DNA from: Streptomyces sp. NBC_01335
Lineage (GTDB): Bacteria; Actinomycetota; Actinomycetes; Streptomycetales; Streptomycetaceae
DNA length: 64,000 nucleotides
Assembly (NCBI RefSeq): GCF_035953295.1
Contig: NZ_CP108370.1
Coordinates: 558,001-622,000 of the forward strand
Direction of reading: 5' to 3'
A program made the translations under genes and the position numbers. Positions within the stretch are counted from its first letter, which is position 1, and each line of letters starts with the position of its first letter. The notes beneath the pieces were generated by a model. That model was not told the origin of the DNA. It worked only from the letters and a program-made list of their open reading frames with translations, and did no database searches. Below, piece by piece: positions 35,419 through 44,034 of this stretch.

Positions 35419-37574
35419 CCACCGCGACCGTGACGGCCCGGCCCTCCGCCCCCGTCCGCCACGCCCTCTTGCCTCCCGGCCAGGAGAAACGCGAAGCGCC
35501 AGCGACCTGGTGGCAGACGGAGGAACCGCGCGGACAGGTGCTGGAGCGCACACTCGCACTGCCGTTCACCGCGGACAGCGACGCCAATCAGCGCTCACGG
35601 CACCGCGGTCTGATCAAGCTGCTGGACTGGCTGGAGGACCAGCCCGGCGGCACCTGGCAGGAGCGCTGGATGGCCAGCGGAGCCGAGGAAGCAGGCCGGG
35701 AGTGGACGCGGCTGCCGATGCAGTGGCTCGCCGAGCACCAGCGGGCACGCAAGTACGACCGGGCCGATCTGTGCTGCGGCATGATCCCGCTGCTGGGCGG
35801 ACAAGTCGTACGCCCCGCCTACCGGTGGCTACTGCGCCAGCGCCCTTCGCAACTGCTGGCACACATCCGCAGCGTCACCGATCCCGGCGGTTTCGCGGCG
35901 CTCAAGGACCAGTACACGGCCACCGGCCACGCGGGAGCCAACGACTGCAACAACGCGCTCAACCGCGTCACCTGGATCGTGACTTCCAAGGGCGGGACCG
36001 TCCACGACGTCACCATCGGCGACTGCGTCGAGCTGCAGCACGCCATCGGCGAGCACCAGACCAACGGCTACCACGGCAAGCACCTCTTCTACGCGCTCCT
36101 CGCGGGCCTCGGCGTCTTCGGCCCCGAGGCCCCGGCACGGCTGAAGACGGTGATGCTGCCGGGGCAGTTGACACCGGCAGCCCTGGTGGACCGGCAGGGC
36201 ATCACCTGCACCGCGATACGAGACCTCCTGGTCGACTACCTCACCGAGCGCGCGGTGGACGTCGACTACACCACGCTGGAGGACATGGCCCGCACCCTGA
36301 CCGGACTGTTCTGGCGCGACCTGGAGAAACACCACCCGGGCATCGACTCGCTGCGGCTGGACGCCGACATCGTCATCGCCTGGCGGGAGCGCGTCCGCAT
36401 GGTCCGTGACCGGCACGGCACCCCCATCCGGCCGCGGGTCAACGCGCACACCGTGTTCAGCTGGGTCCGCACGTTCTACCAGGATCTCGCCCGCTGGGCC
36501 GCCGACGAGCCGACGCGCTGGGGCCCGTGGGTCGCACCCTGCCCGGTCCGCGACAGCGACACCGACCACAGCAAGAACCGTGCTCGCCGCAAGGCGGCCA
36601 TGGACCAGCGCACCCGCACCCTGCTGCCCGCACTCCCGGCCCTGGTCAAAGCCGTCGAGCGCCAGCTCAAGGACGCCCAGACCTGTCTCGCCACCGGGCG
36701 GGAGACCCCGGCCGGAGCCCCGTTCACCACTCCGGCGGGCGAGAACCTCCTCCGCCGCGCCGGGATGTCCTCCCGCATCTACGCCGACGACCCCGCCACC
36801 GGCCGGCGCCGGGACCTGACTGTGGAAGAGGAACGCGCCTTCTGGGCCTGGGCCATCGTCGAAGTCCTTCGCCACACCGGCATGCGCATCGAGGAAGCAC
36901 TCGAACTCACCCACCACAGCTTCGTTGCCTACCAGCTGCCCACCACCGGCGAGATCGTGCCCATGCTCCAGGTCGCCCCGTCCAAGCTCGACCAGGAGCG
37001 GCTGCTGCTGGTCTCACCAGAGCTCGGCGAGGTACTCACTGCGATCATCCATCGCGTCCGGCGCGGGCAGCAGGCCATGCCCCTGGTCTCCGCCTACGAC
37101 AGTCTGGAACGGCTCTGGAGCGCATCAATGCCGTTCCTCTTCCAGCGCCGCTGCGGCCCGGAGGACCGGGCCATCCCGCGCAACTACATCTACACCTGTC
37201 TCAACGACGCCCTCGCCACGAGCGGGCTGACCGGGCCCGGCAACGAGCAGCTGCGATACACACCCCACGACTTCCGGAGAATCTTCGTGACCGACGCCCT
37301 CCGCTCCGGTCTGCCCCCGCACATCGCCGCCCGCATCTGTGGCCACCGGACGGTCGACACGACCCTCGGCTATGCCGCGATCTATCCCGAGGACGTCATC
37401 AACCACCACCGGTCCTTCATCGCCCGCCGCCGGGCGCTGCGGCCCGGGGAGGAGTACCGCGAGCCCACCGCACAGGAGTGGCAGGACTTCCTCGCCCACT
37501 TCGAGCTGCGGAAGGTCGCTCTCGGCGTCTGCGCACGCGACTTCGGCACCCCCTGCGTCCATGAACACGCCTGC
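35415..37574 (+). pseudogene. TnpB-like tyrosine recombinase of copy 1, 5' part (split by copy 2)
   Basis: 720 intact codons from ATG 35415. The catalytic residues are present: HTGMRIEEALELTHHS, PHDFRRIFVTDALRSG, GHRTVDTTLGYAAIYPED. The reading frame enters inserted DNA after CVHEHAC and ends at 37652 with about 26 unrelated residues. The missing 93 codons lie at 42798-43079; joining 37574 to 42798 gives an uninterrupted 813-aa protein, against 811 aa for the intact paralogue. The break falls inside a Cys-rich motif (HEHAC / IRCP), so a C-terminal metal site is lost. The truncated product may still fold. Confidence 0.88.
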
Positions 37575-37741
37575 TTATCCGAACCAGCCCAACTGGGTCC
37601 GGCGGAGGCAGACGACGGGCGGGTTGCTGAATGTAGCGGTCAGAGATCTTGAGGTCGGTGGGGGCTTCCGGGCGTGTCGTGCCGCCGGATCGGGTCAGGT
37701 CGTCTGTGACAAAGCCCCGGGACCAGGCGAGAATCCAGCGT

Positions 37742-38326
37742 ATGGATGACGCGTTCACACTTCTTCGGCGGGCTGTCGAACTGCTGCCTGAGGACGCCAT
37801 GGCGGAGAACGGCCAGTCGGTCGGGAACGTTCGCGAGGAGATCGCCTTCCAGGAATGGGAGATAGCGCTGGACGTGCTGATCGAGATCGCCGACGTCCAT
37901 CCCGTGTCCACCGGCTTCTGGGAGATGCTCGCCGAGGCCGCCCGGCAGATGATGCTCGACCGCAGCCGCCGTTGGTGCGAGTGGCGAGCTTGGGAAGTTA
38001 GGCACGGCACCGTTCGCGCGACGCTGACTCTGCTGGGCGCCGACGAGGGCGGACGCCAGAGCACCTTCTCAGGGGATGGGCGACTCAGGCCGCTGTGGGA
38101 CATCGGCAACCGCACCGCAGACGGGCAACGAGATCTGAACATCGCAAGGATCTGGGTGGAGTTCGCGCCGCAACTCGGTCCCGGAGAGACAGCCGACGTT
38201 CGTCTGGCCCCCCTTCAACCCGAGCAGTGGCGGCATCTGAAGTCTGGTGACGTGATAGCGATGCACGAGGCCCAACCTCTCGCTGGCATCGCCGAGATCA
38301 TCGAGGTTCTTCCGCCTGGCGTCTGA
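37742..38326 (+). CDS. Cargo protein with helical N-terminus and EF-Tu-domain-3-like C-terminus
   Basis: A 194-aa protein from ATG 37742. Residues 1-75 are helical and acidic (MDDAFTLLRRAVELLPEDAM, GFWEMLAEAARQMMLD), resembling small immunity-type proteins. The C-terminal 105 residues resemble the third beta-barrel domain of EF-Tu: VRATLTLLGADEGGR, RIWVEFAPQLGPGETADV, LKSGDVIAMHEAQPLAGI, in the order of that domain's strands. No GTPase domain is present. It is transcribed against the element's recombinase genes and reads away from the right end. The role is unknown; it could bind an EF-Tu partner or use the barrel as a generic fold. Confidence 0.6.
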   Translation: MDDAFTLLRRAVELLPEDAMAENGQSVGNVREEIAFQEWEIALDVLIEIADVHPVSTGFWEMLAEAARQMMLDRSRRWCEWRAWEVRHGTVRATLTLLGADEGGRQSTFSGDGRLRPLWDIGNRTADGQRDLNIARIWVEFAPQLGPGETADVRLAPLQPEQWRHLKSGDVIAMHEAQPLAGIAEIIEVLPPGV

Positions 38327-38402
38327 GGCCCAGCCGGGTAGCCAGGTACCTGATCCCACTCCACGGGGTCCAGGTGCGAGAGCACCGAGCATGCTGTGGC
38401 CG

Positions 38403-38954
38403 TCATTGTTTATCGGAGCTCAGGGAGTGGTCCGGAGCTCTTCGGGTAGCGGCCTCTTCAAGCCGGAAGAGGTACTTCCGGAGGTCAGCGCCGAGCCCTT
38501 CAGTGATGTAGGCGGCAAAGTCCCTCAGCCCCTCTGCGGCTTCCCGCTCGTCAGACCTGTCGCTGGACGACCATCCGGGCAGGAGGGACTCCAGGTACTC
38601 GGTGACCCGTCCACGGTCGCGCCACCAGTTCCGAACAGCCTCGGGTGTCCATCGGCTGTCGCCGTCGCAGGCATAGCCGCGGTACGGATCTTCCTGGGCT
38701 GCTGTCACCAGGTTCAGGACCTCGGCCGTGGTCGTCGGCTGGCGATACACATATTCACCGAGGTACTCGCCGCCGTAGAGCACATGACGCGGTGCGTGCA
38801 GCCGGCCCGTCCAACAGTTGTCGGCGATGCCGGTGTAGAAGGGGCCAGGAACGTTCAACCAGAGCCGGTCCTCCCAACGCCCGCCGAAGGACATCTCGGG
38901 CTCGCCTTCTGGAAGCGCCGCTATCGGTTCCCAGCACAGCTCTTCGTAGGTCAT
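38403..38954 (-). CDS. Hypothetical cargo protein coupled to tnpB of copy 2
   Basis: A 183-aa protein that I do not recognise. ATG 38954 overlaps the tnpB stop (38951-38953), so it is translated from the recombinase message, the position that TnpC occupies in Tn554-type elements, but it has no HTH or coiled coil. It is rich in Trp, Tyr and Gly (MTYEELCWEPIAALPEGEPE, FGGRWEDRLWLNVPGPFYTG, SRWTPEAVRNWWRDRGRV) with a charged helical C-terminus. No export signal or membrane segment is visible. Confidence 0.6.
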   Translation of the reverse strand: MTYEELCWEPIAALPEGEPEMSFGGRWEDRLWLNVPGPFYTGIADNCWTGRLHAPRHVLYGGEYLGEYVYRQPTTTAEVLNLVTAAQEDPYRGYACDGDSRWTPEAVRNWWRDRGRVTEYLESLLPGWSSSDRSDEREAAEGLRDFAAYITEGLGADLRKYLFRLEEAATRRAPDHSLSSDKQ

Positions 38955-41386
38955 CCGCGAAGCTTAGGACCCGTTGGGAAGGCTGTCTCAGCGTCGGCGC
39001 TGCTGCGTCCGGTGTCGCGGCGGATGTCGGGCATGCCGAGGTGAACGGTGGACGGCTGAGTTGCACGCTCGCGCATGGCCTCCAGCTTCTGCGCGGCGGC
39101 GGCCATGGTGGTCTCGATGGCGGCGACCTCGCCGAGCCAGCCCTGGTCTTTGGCCTCTTGGAGACGGTCGACGAGGTTGGCGTGGATCTCCTGGAGGCGT
39201 GGCATCTGGGCTGGGTCCACGCGGAGTAGGGGGCACCTGACGCAGGCGTTTTCATGCTGGCACGGGGTCGCGTAGTCGCGGCCGCAGGTCCCCAGGGCGA
39301 CCTTGCGGAGTTCGAAGTGGGCCAGGAACTCGTCCCACTCGGTGGCGGTGAGCTCGCGGTACTCCTCACTGGGCCGCTCGGTTCTGCGGCGGGCGATGAA
39401 GGCCCGGTGATGGGAGATCACGTCCTCCGGGTAGATCGCGGCATAGCCCATGGTGGTGTCCAGAGCGGCGTGGCCGCAGATTTTCGCGGCGATGTGCGGG
39501 GGCAGTCCGGAGCAGATGGCGTCGGTCACGAAGATCCTTCTGAAGTCGTGGGGACGCCATTCGAGCGGGTCGCCGGCCATGGTGATCTGGGCGGACTGCG
39601 AGGTCGCGACCAGGCACTCGCGGATGTAGCTGCGGGTCAGCGGCCGGTCCTCGGTGCCGTACCGGCGTTGGAACAGGAACGGCATGGGCGGGCTCCAAGT
39701 CTGCTCGAACACGTCGTAGGCCGACACCAGCGGCAGGGCGGCGTTCCCATCCCGGACCCGGAAGATCACTGCGGTCAGCACCTCCGCCAGCTCCGGGGAG
39801 ACCAGCAGCAGGCGCTCCGAATCGGTCTTGGACGGGGCGACCTGCAGCATCGGAACCACCTCGCCGGTGGTGGGCAGGGTGTAGGCGATGAAGCTGTGGT
39901 GGGTGAGCTCCAGCATCTCCTCGATCCGGATGCCGGTGTGCCGTAGCACCTCCACCGTCGCCCAGGACCAGAACGCCGCCTCCTCCTCGTGGGTCAGGTT
40001 CCGCCGCCGACCGGCGGCCACCTCGGTGACGTAGACGCGGCGGGCCTGCCCGGACCTGCAGCGCTCGAACTCCTCCCCGGCGACTTGGAACCGTCCACCA
40101 GTTGGTGTCGCGCGAGCCGCAGTGATGCGAGCCTCGGCGTCCTTGCGCTGCCGGTCGACGGCTCGAAGCAGGGCGGGCAGCAGCGGCAGCTGGGTCCTGG
40201 TCCGCTGGTCCATCCGGGACTTCACCCCGGACCTGGACTTCTTCGTCGCGCACTCGTTGGCCTTGATCGGACACGGCGCCACCCAGGGCGCCCATCGCGC
40301 CGGATCGTCGGCGGCCCAGCGGGCGATGTCCTGGTAGAACGCCCGGACGAACACCAGCTCGCTGCGGAAGTTCACCCGCGGCCGCACCGGGTGGCCCTGG
40401 GCGTCACGGATGTAGGCCAGGCGTTCCTTCCACGCCTGCGCGACCTCGGGCGTCAGTCGCAGCGAGTCGATGCCGGGATGGTGGATCTCCAGGTCGCGCC
40501 AGAACAACCGGCACAGGTTGCGGGCGATCGAACGCAGCGAGACGTGGTCGAGCTCGGGAGCCCGCTCGGTGAAGTACTCGACCAGCAGGTCACGGACGGC
40601 CCGGCACTCGATGGCGTACGCGTCGACGATCTGCTCGACGCTGCGGCGGCCTTCGATGCGAAGCGCCCGCAGCCGCACCGGTGCGCTGGCCGGGAGCACG
40701 CCGGTCTCCTTGAGCAGGGCATAGAACAGCGGCCGGCCGGCGCTGCCCCGGAAGTGGTGTTCCTCCAGTGCGGTGGTCAGCTCGATGCAGTCGCCGACGG
40801 TGATGTCGCTGACCAGGCCACCCTTGCGGATCACGATCCAGGTGAGCTTGTTCAGGGCGTCGGACCTCGCTGTCGGGGTCGCATGCTGGGCCAGTTGTTC
40901 GAGCCGCTGGAAGGCAGCGGGGTCACTGGCGGCCCGGGACTCGGTGAGCATCACCGTCACGCGCTGCCGCAGCAGCCACGGGTAGCTGGGGCGGATCGCC
41001 TGCCCGGCGACCAGGAGCACCAGTCCCGTGGCTAGTTCATCGCGCCAGTGGCTCTTGGGTGTGCCGCGTCCCTGCAGGGGCAGATCGGTCCACTCGAAGC
41101 CGGCGTCGTCCGCCCCGCTGGCCATCCAGCGATCCTGCCAGGTCTCTCCGGGCTGGCCTTCGAGCCAGTCCAGCAGCTTGCCCAGGCCCCGCCGCCGAGT
41201 CTTGTCGCGGGTCAGGCCCGCACCGGGGTCGGTGAACCGGCCCAGCAGCCGGTCGACCAGGCGCTCCCGGCTCTGACGGGCCTGCCACCAGCTCGCTTCT
41301 CCGACTCGCGGTTTCCACTCCAGTGGGTTCCCCACCTCATGTGGCTCGACGGGCCGGGCGACGTCGACGTTCACGGTCGGGTTCAC
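38951..41386 (-). CDS. Tyrosine recombinase, TnpB-like (element copy 2)
   Basis: An 811-aa recombinase from GTG 41386, which overlaps the tnpA stop as GTGA; the longer frame to 41587 only reads through tnpA. The large N-terminal region (about 1-450) is shared with copy 1. In the catalytic part: HTGIRIEEMLELTHHS (Arg), RPHDFRRIFVTDAICSGLPP (His-x-x-Arg), CGHAALDTTMGYAAIYPEDV (His and Tyr). A C-terminal Cys-rich motif (TCGRDYATPCQHENACVRCP) and a coiled-coil tail (NLVDRLQEAKDQGWLG) follow. About 65-70% identical by eye to the broken copy 1 protein. Intact and probably functional. Confidence 0.9.
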   Translation of the reverse strand: MNPTVNVDVARPVEPHEVGNPLEWKPRVGEASWWQARQSRERLVDRLLGRFTDPGAGLTRDKTRRRGLGKLLDWLEGQPGETWQDRWMASGADDAGFEWTDLPLQGRGTPKSHWRDELATGLVLLVAGQAIRPSYPWLLRQRVTVMLTESRAASDPAAFQRLEQLAQHATPTARSDALNKLTWIVIRKGGLVSDITVGDCIELTTALEEHHFRGSAGRPLFYALLKETGVLPASAPVRLRALRIEGRRSVEQIVDAYAIECRAVRDLLVEYFTERAPELDHVSLRSIARNLCRLFWRDLEIHHPGIDSLRLTPEVAQAWKERLAYIRDAQGHPVRPRVNFRSELVFVRAFYQDIARWAADDPARWAPWVAPCPIKANECATKKSRSGVKSRMDQRTRTQLPLLPALLRAVDRQRKDAEARITAARATPTGGRFQVAGEEFERCRSGQARRVYVTEVAAGRRRNLTHEEEAAFWSWATVEVLRHTGIRIEEMLELTHHSFIAYTLPTTGEVVPMLQVAPSKTDSERLLLVSPELAEVLTAVIFRVRDGNAALPLVSAYDVFEQTWSPPMPFLFQRRYGTEDRPLTRSYIRECLVATSQSAQITMAGDPLEWRPHDFRRIFVTDAICSGLPPHIAAKICGHAALDTTMGYAAIYPEDVISHHRAFIARRRTERPSEEYRELTATEWDEFLAHFELRKVALGTCGRDYATPCQHENACVRCPLLRVDPAQMPRLQEIHANLVDRLQEAKDQGWLGEVAAIETTMAAAAQKLEAMRERATQPSTVHLGMPDIRRDTGRSSADAETAFPTGPKLRG

Positions 41387-42639
41387 CGGCTCTCGCCATT
41401 CGCGGTCGAGGTGCCGAGCAGTGCTGCCAGCACCTCGGGGCGGTAACCCGGTGCCGGCGGGGCCGGCGGCTTGGCCTGCTTGGCGCGCTGCCGCTCGTGG
41501 TGGGCCAGGACGTGGGCGACGACCTCGTCGGGAGTGGGAGCGATATAAATTTCCGTGGTGGTGATGTGGGCATGTCCCATGACCCACTGCACGTCGGCGA
41601 GGGTCAGGTTCGGATCGCGGACCATCCTCTTGGCCGCGCTGTGCCTCAGGTCGTGCAGGGTCCAGTTCGCGCCGAGCAGTTGGTTAGCGCGGGTGAAGAC
41701 CATCCGGGCCGCGTCGTACTCCAGCGGGCGGAAGGGCCGCCGCAGCGTCCACCACAGCGGCTCCGACGGGTGCTTGGGGACCATGCCGCGTAGTTCTTGC
41801 TGGTAGAGCCGCAGCCAAACGAACGCGTCGGCGGAGGTGGGAAGGTGCTGCAGGACCTGGTTGCCCTTGCGGACGACACCGATCGTCTGGTCCCCGGGCG
41901 CGACCAGGCCCTGCGGGACGCCGAGCAGCTCGGAGGCGCGGGCGCCGGTGGAGATGTAGAAGGCGATCAGAGCCCTGTCCCGGTTGTACTTCAACCCGGC
42001 GAACAGGTCGTTGATTGCCTGGTCAGGAATGATCCTCGGGGTCGGCTTGGGCTCCTTGGGCTGATAGGTACCCCGGCGCGAGGGCTGCCGGAACGGCTGC
42101 ATCGGGTTGTGATGTGCATTCGGACTCCCCTCGTCGGCAGCCCCGCCCTGCGGGAACGGGTTGATCAGCGGTCGGCCGTGGGTCTCCCGGTGGTACTCGT
42201 AGAAAGAGCGGATCACCGCGCGAGCGTGCCGCCTGGTCCGAGCGGCATAGTTCTCGCCGAGCGCGGCCTTCCCCGTGACTGGGTTCACCGAGCCCGGGGC
42301 GGGTGCGTCGGGACGGCGCTGCCGGGGCGGCTTCTTCGTGGTCTTCAGCCACAGTGCGAAGTCACGGGCCTCGACGCGGCTCGCCAGATGCCAGGGAACG
42401 TCCACGGCGCGTAAGAACCGGGCCCACGCCAACAGCTCATAGGCGTAGGACCGAAGCGACGTCGGACTCGCGTCGTCGGCGAGCATGTGGTGCAGGAACT
42501 CACTGACCGCCGCCACCTCGGTGCCATCGGCGTCTACGAGCCGGAACGGCCGCAGCGGGTCATCGGTCTTCTCGACGCGGCCGACCCTTGCCACCTTCAG
42601 CGTCGCCACATCCCGGACCGTCGTGCTGTGCTCTGGCAT
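41383..42639 (-). CDS. Tyrosine recombinase, TnpA-like (element copy 2)
   Basis: A 418-aa recombinase. ATG 42639 follows GGAGGA and opens MPEHSTTVRDVATLKVARVG, matching the copy 1 protein start. SAM-like core-binding domain (SLRSYAYELLAWARFLRAVD); catalytic Arg in STGARASELLGVP; HDLRHSAAKRMV; GHAHITTTEIYIAP with Tyr. It is the first gene of the tnpA-tnpB-cargo operon of copy 2. The region from 42640 to the element end at 42797 holds its promoter and the TnpA-side end sequence. Confidence 0.9.
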   Translation of the reverse strand: MPEHSTTVRDVATLKVARVGRVEKTDDPLRPFRLVDADGTEVAAVSEFLHHMLADDASPTSLRSYAYELLAWARFLRAVDVPWHLASRVEARDFALWLKTTKKPPRQRRPDAPAPGSVNPVTGKAALGENYAARTRRHARAVIRSFYEYHRETHGRPLINPFPQGGAADEGSPNAHHNPMQPFRQPSRRGTYQPKEPKPTPRIIPDQAINDLFAGLKYNRDRALIAFYISTGARASELLGVPQGLVAPGDQTIGVVRKGNQVLQHLPTSADAFVWLRLYQQELRGMVPKHPSEPLWWTLRRPFRPLEYDAARMVFTRANQLLGANWTLHDLRHSAAKRMVRDPNLTLADVQWVMGHAHITTTEIYIAPTPDEVVAHVLAHHERQRAKQAKPPAPPAPGYRPEVLAALLGTSTANGESR

Positions 42640-42797
42640 CCATTCCTCCACGGGCCGACCTACTTGACGACACGCGATGAAACCAGATCCACCACCACAC
42701 GCGCAGTCACCACGACCCGCCACTGAGAGCCACAACCCCCTTATTGTCACTGTGAGTTGACCTCGAAGGGAGCCCAATCTAGTTCGGTCAACGGGAC

Positions 42798-43079
42798 ATC
42801 CGCTGCCCTGTCCTGCGGCCCGATCCTAAGCAGATGCCCCGCCTGGAGGAGATCCACGCGAACCTGCTCGACCGGCTCCAGGAGGCCAAGGAACAGGGAT
42901 GGCTCGGCGAAGTCGCCGCGATCGAGGCCAGCCTCGCCGCCGCCGAGCAGAAGCTCGCCGCCATGCGCGACCTCGCGGCCCCGCACACCACCGTCCATCT
43001 GGGCATGCCCGATCTCCGTGGCGTCGTCGCGCGCATCGATTCCGAGCAGCGAAACGAGGATGCGAAAGGGCAGCTCTGA
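42798..43079 (+). pseudogene. TnpB-like recombinase of copy 1, 3' part
   Basis: 93 codons continuing the gene broken at 37574: IRCPVLRPDPKQMPRLEEIH, then NLLDRLQEAKEQGWLGEVAA and TTVHLGMPDLRGVVARIDSE. The intact paralogue ends in the same way (CVRCPLLRVDPAQMPRLQEI). An internal ATG at 42834 could start a short coiled-coil peptide, but no ribosome site favours this. Confidence 0.88.
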
Positions 43080-43095
43080 GCACTACAACGAGGGG

Positions 43096-43581
43096 ATGAC
43101 CGTCTTCCTCTGTTCCAAGTGCGGCACCGCGATCACGCCGGAGCTCGCCGAGCTTGCCGCCGTCCCTGACGTCTCAGACGACGAGCGCGACCGGGACAAG
43201 AAGACACGGCGGGCACCTGCCACTGTTCCGCGGGGCCACTACGCGATCGATCCCGAGCCATGGGGACCTCCCTACGTCGTGCAGGACGATCAGGAGGACC
43301 CGAAGCCAGCTCAGTCGCGCGGACCTGTGGTCTGCCATGAAGAAGGCTTCGTCATCTCGGCCGGCAGCCGACACACAGTGCTGGTGCACCCTGATGACGC
43401 CGCCGGCCTTCAGCCACTGCCCAACTGGGAGAACAGCAGTGGATGCTGCGGACCGAGAGGCGACGAGGGGCTCAACCGGGCCTGCCCCTGCGGCGCTCCG
43501 GTCGCGACCCTCGCGGCCGACTGTTTCGGGCCCTTCGAACTGCACCTCGACGCCGTCCGGACCTACGCGTTCTCCCAGTAG
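43096..43581 (+). CDS. Hypothetical Cys-rich cargo protein of copy 1
   Basis: A 161-aa protein starting at ATG 43096 after GAGGGG, 16 bp beyond the tnpB stop and so probably in the element's operon. N-terminal CSKCGTAITPELAEL looks like a zinc-knuckle half. A second Cys cluster lies at NSSGCCGPRGDEGLNRACPC, and the C-terminus DCFGPFELHLDAVRTYAF is typical of a small conserved actinobacterial family whose function is not known. It is replaced by different cargo in copy 2. Confidence 0.65.
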   Translation: MTVFLCSKCGTAITPELAELAAVPDVSDDERDRDKKTRRAPATVPRGHYAIDPEPWGPPYVVQDDQEDPKPAQSRGPVVCHEEGFVISAGSRHTVLVHPDDAAGLQPLPNWENSSGCCGPRGDEGLNRACPCGAPVATLAADCFGPFELHLDAVRTYAFSQ

Positions 43582-43714
43582 GACCGCAAAGCGCGCGGAC
43601 GACGTGCACGACACGCCCGACGGAACCCGTCCACCCAACTTCTTCACGACTACTTTCCGTGGTGAACGACGGCTCGCAGCCGGACCTACCGCCGAGCTGG
43701 GCTAGTTCGGATAA
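43582..43714 (+). other. Right end segment of element copy 1
   Basis: Non-coding 133 bp ending in the element terminus GAGCTGGGCTAGTTCGGATAA (last 17 bases conserved with the copy 2 terminus). The transposase sequence resumes immediately afterwards. Confidence 0.6.
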
Positions 43715-43957
43715 GACCAGATCGGCGCGCTGGGCCTCGTCCTCAACGCACTCGTACTGTTCAACACCCGCTATATGGACGCCGCCGTAGCCCAGCTCCG
43801 GAGTGACGGTTTCGAGGTCCGGGACGAGGATCTCGCCCGGCTCTCCCCGTTCGTGCGACATCACATCAACATGCTCGGCCGGTACTCCTTCCAGCTCCCC
43901 GACCTGCCCGGTGGCCTGCGGCCCCTGCGCGACAAGACGGCCGTGGACGAGCTGTGA
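43715..43957 (+). pseudogene. Tn3-family transposase, C-terminal fragment 3
   Basis: The last 80 codons of the transposase: QIGALGLVLNALVLFNTRYM, DAAVAQLRSDGFEVRDEDLA, RLSPFVRHHINMLGRYSFQL and PDLPGGLRPLRDKTAVDEL, then TGA. In frame with fragment 2 if GMED (ending 33997) is joined to the CAG at 43718. This confirms that element copy 1 inserted into an existing tnpA. Confidence 0.88.
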
Positions 43958-44034
43958 CGGGGCAGCGGTGGGGCCGGCGCCGGACGGTGCGTCCCTGTGG
44001 GGCCGGGCGCGCGGGCCGGGCTGGACGGAAGGGA

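Larger units (their letters stand above)
37575..42797 (-). mobile_element. Two-tyrosine-recombinase element, copy 2
   Basis: A 5,223-bp element inserted in inverse orientation in tnpB of copy 1. Its ends match those of copy 1: the tnpA-side end, read on the minus strand near 42790, is GTTGACCGAACTAGATTGGG, and the cargo-side end near 37575 is GGGCTGGTTCGGATAA. Removing it restores the reading frame of the target gene, so insertion was precise, without deletion. It carries complete tnpA and tnpB genes and two cargo genes, one overlapping tnpB. This is the best-preserved of the three recombinase systems here. Confidence 0.82.
33998..43714 (+). mobile_element. Two-tyrosine-recombinase element, copy 1 (interrupted by copy 2)
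   Basis: Inserted between two codons of the Tn3 transposase gene. The left end reads GTTGACCGAACTA (34000-34012) and the right end GGGCTAGTTCGGATAA (ends 43714); the two share CCGAACTA in inverted orientation. GAC occurs at both junctions (33995-33997, 43715-43717). It carries tnpA-like and tnpB-like recombinase genes and one cargo gene. Without copy 2 it is about 4.5 kb. The organisation recalls Tn554-type elements, which also leave no long target duplication. Confidence 0.78.
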
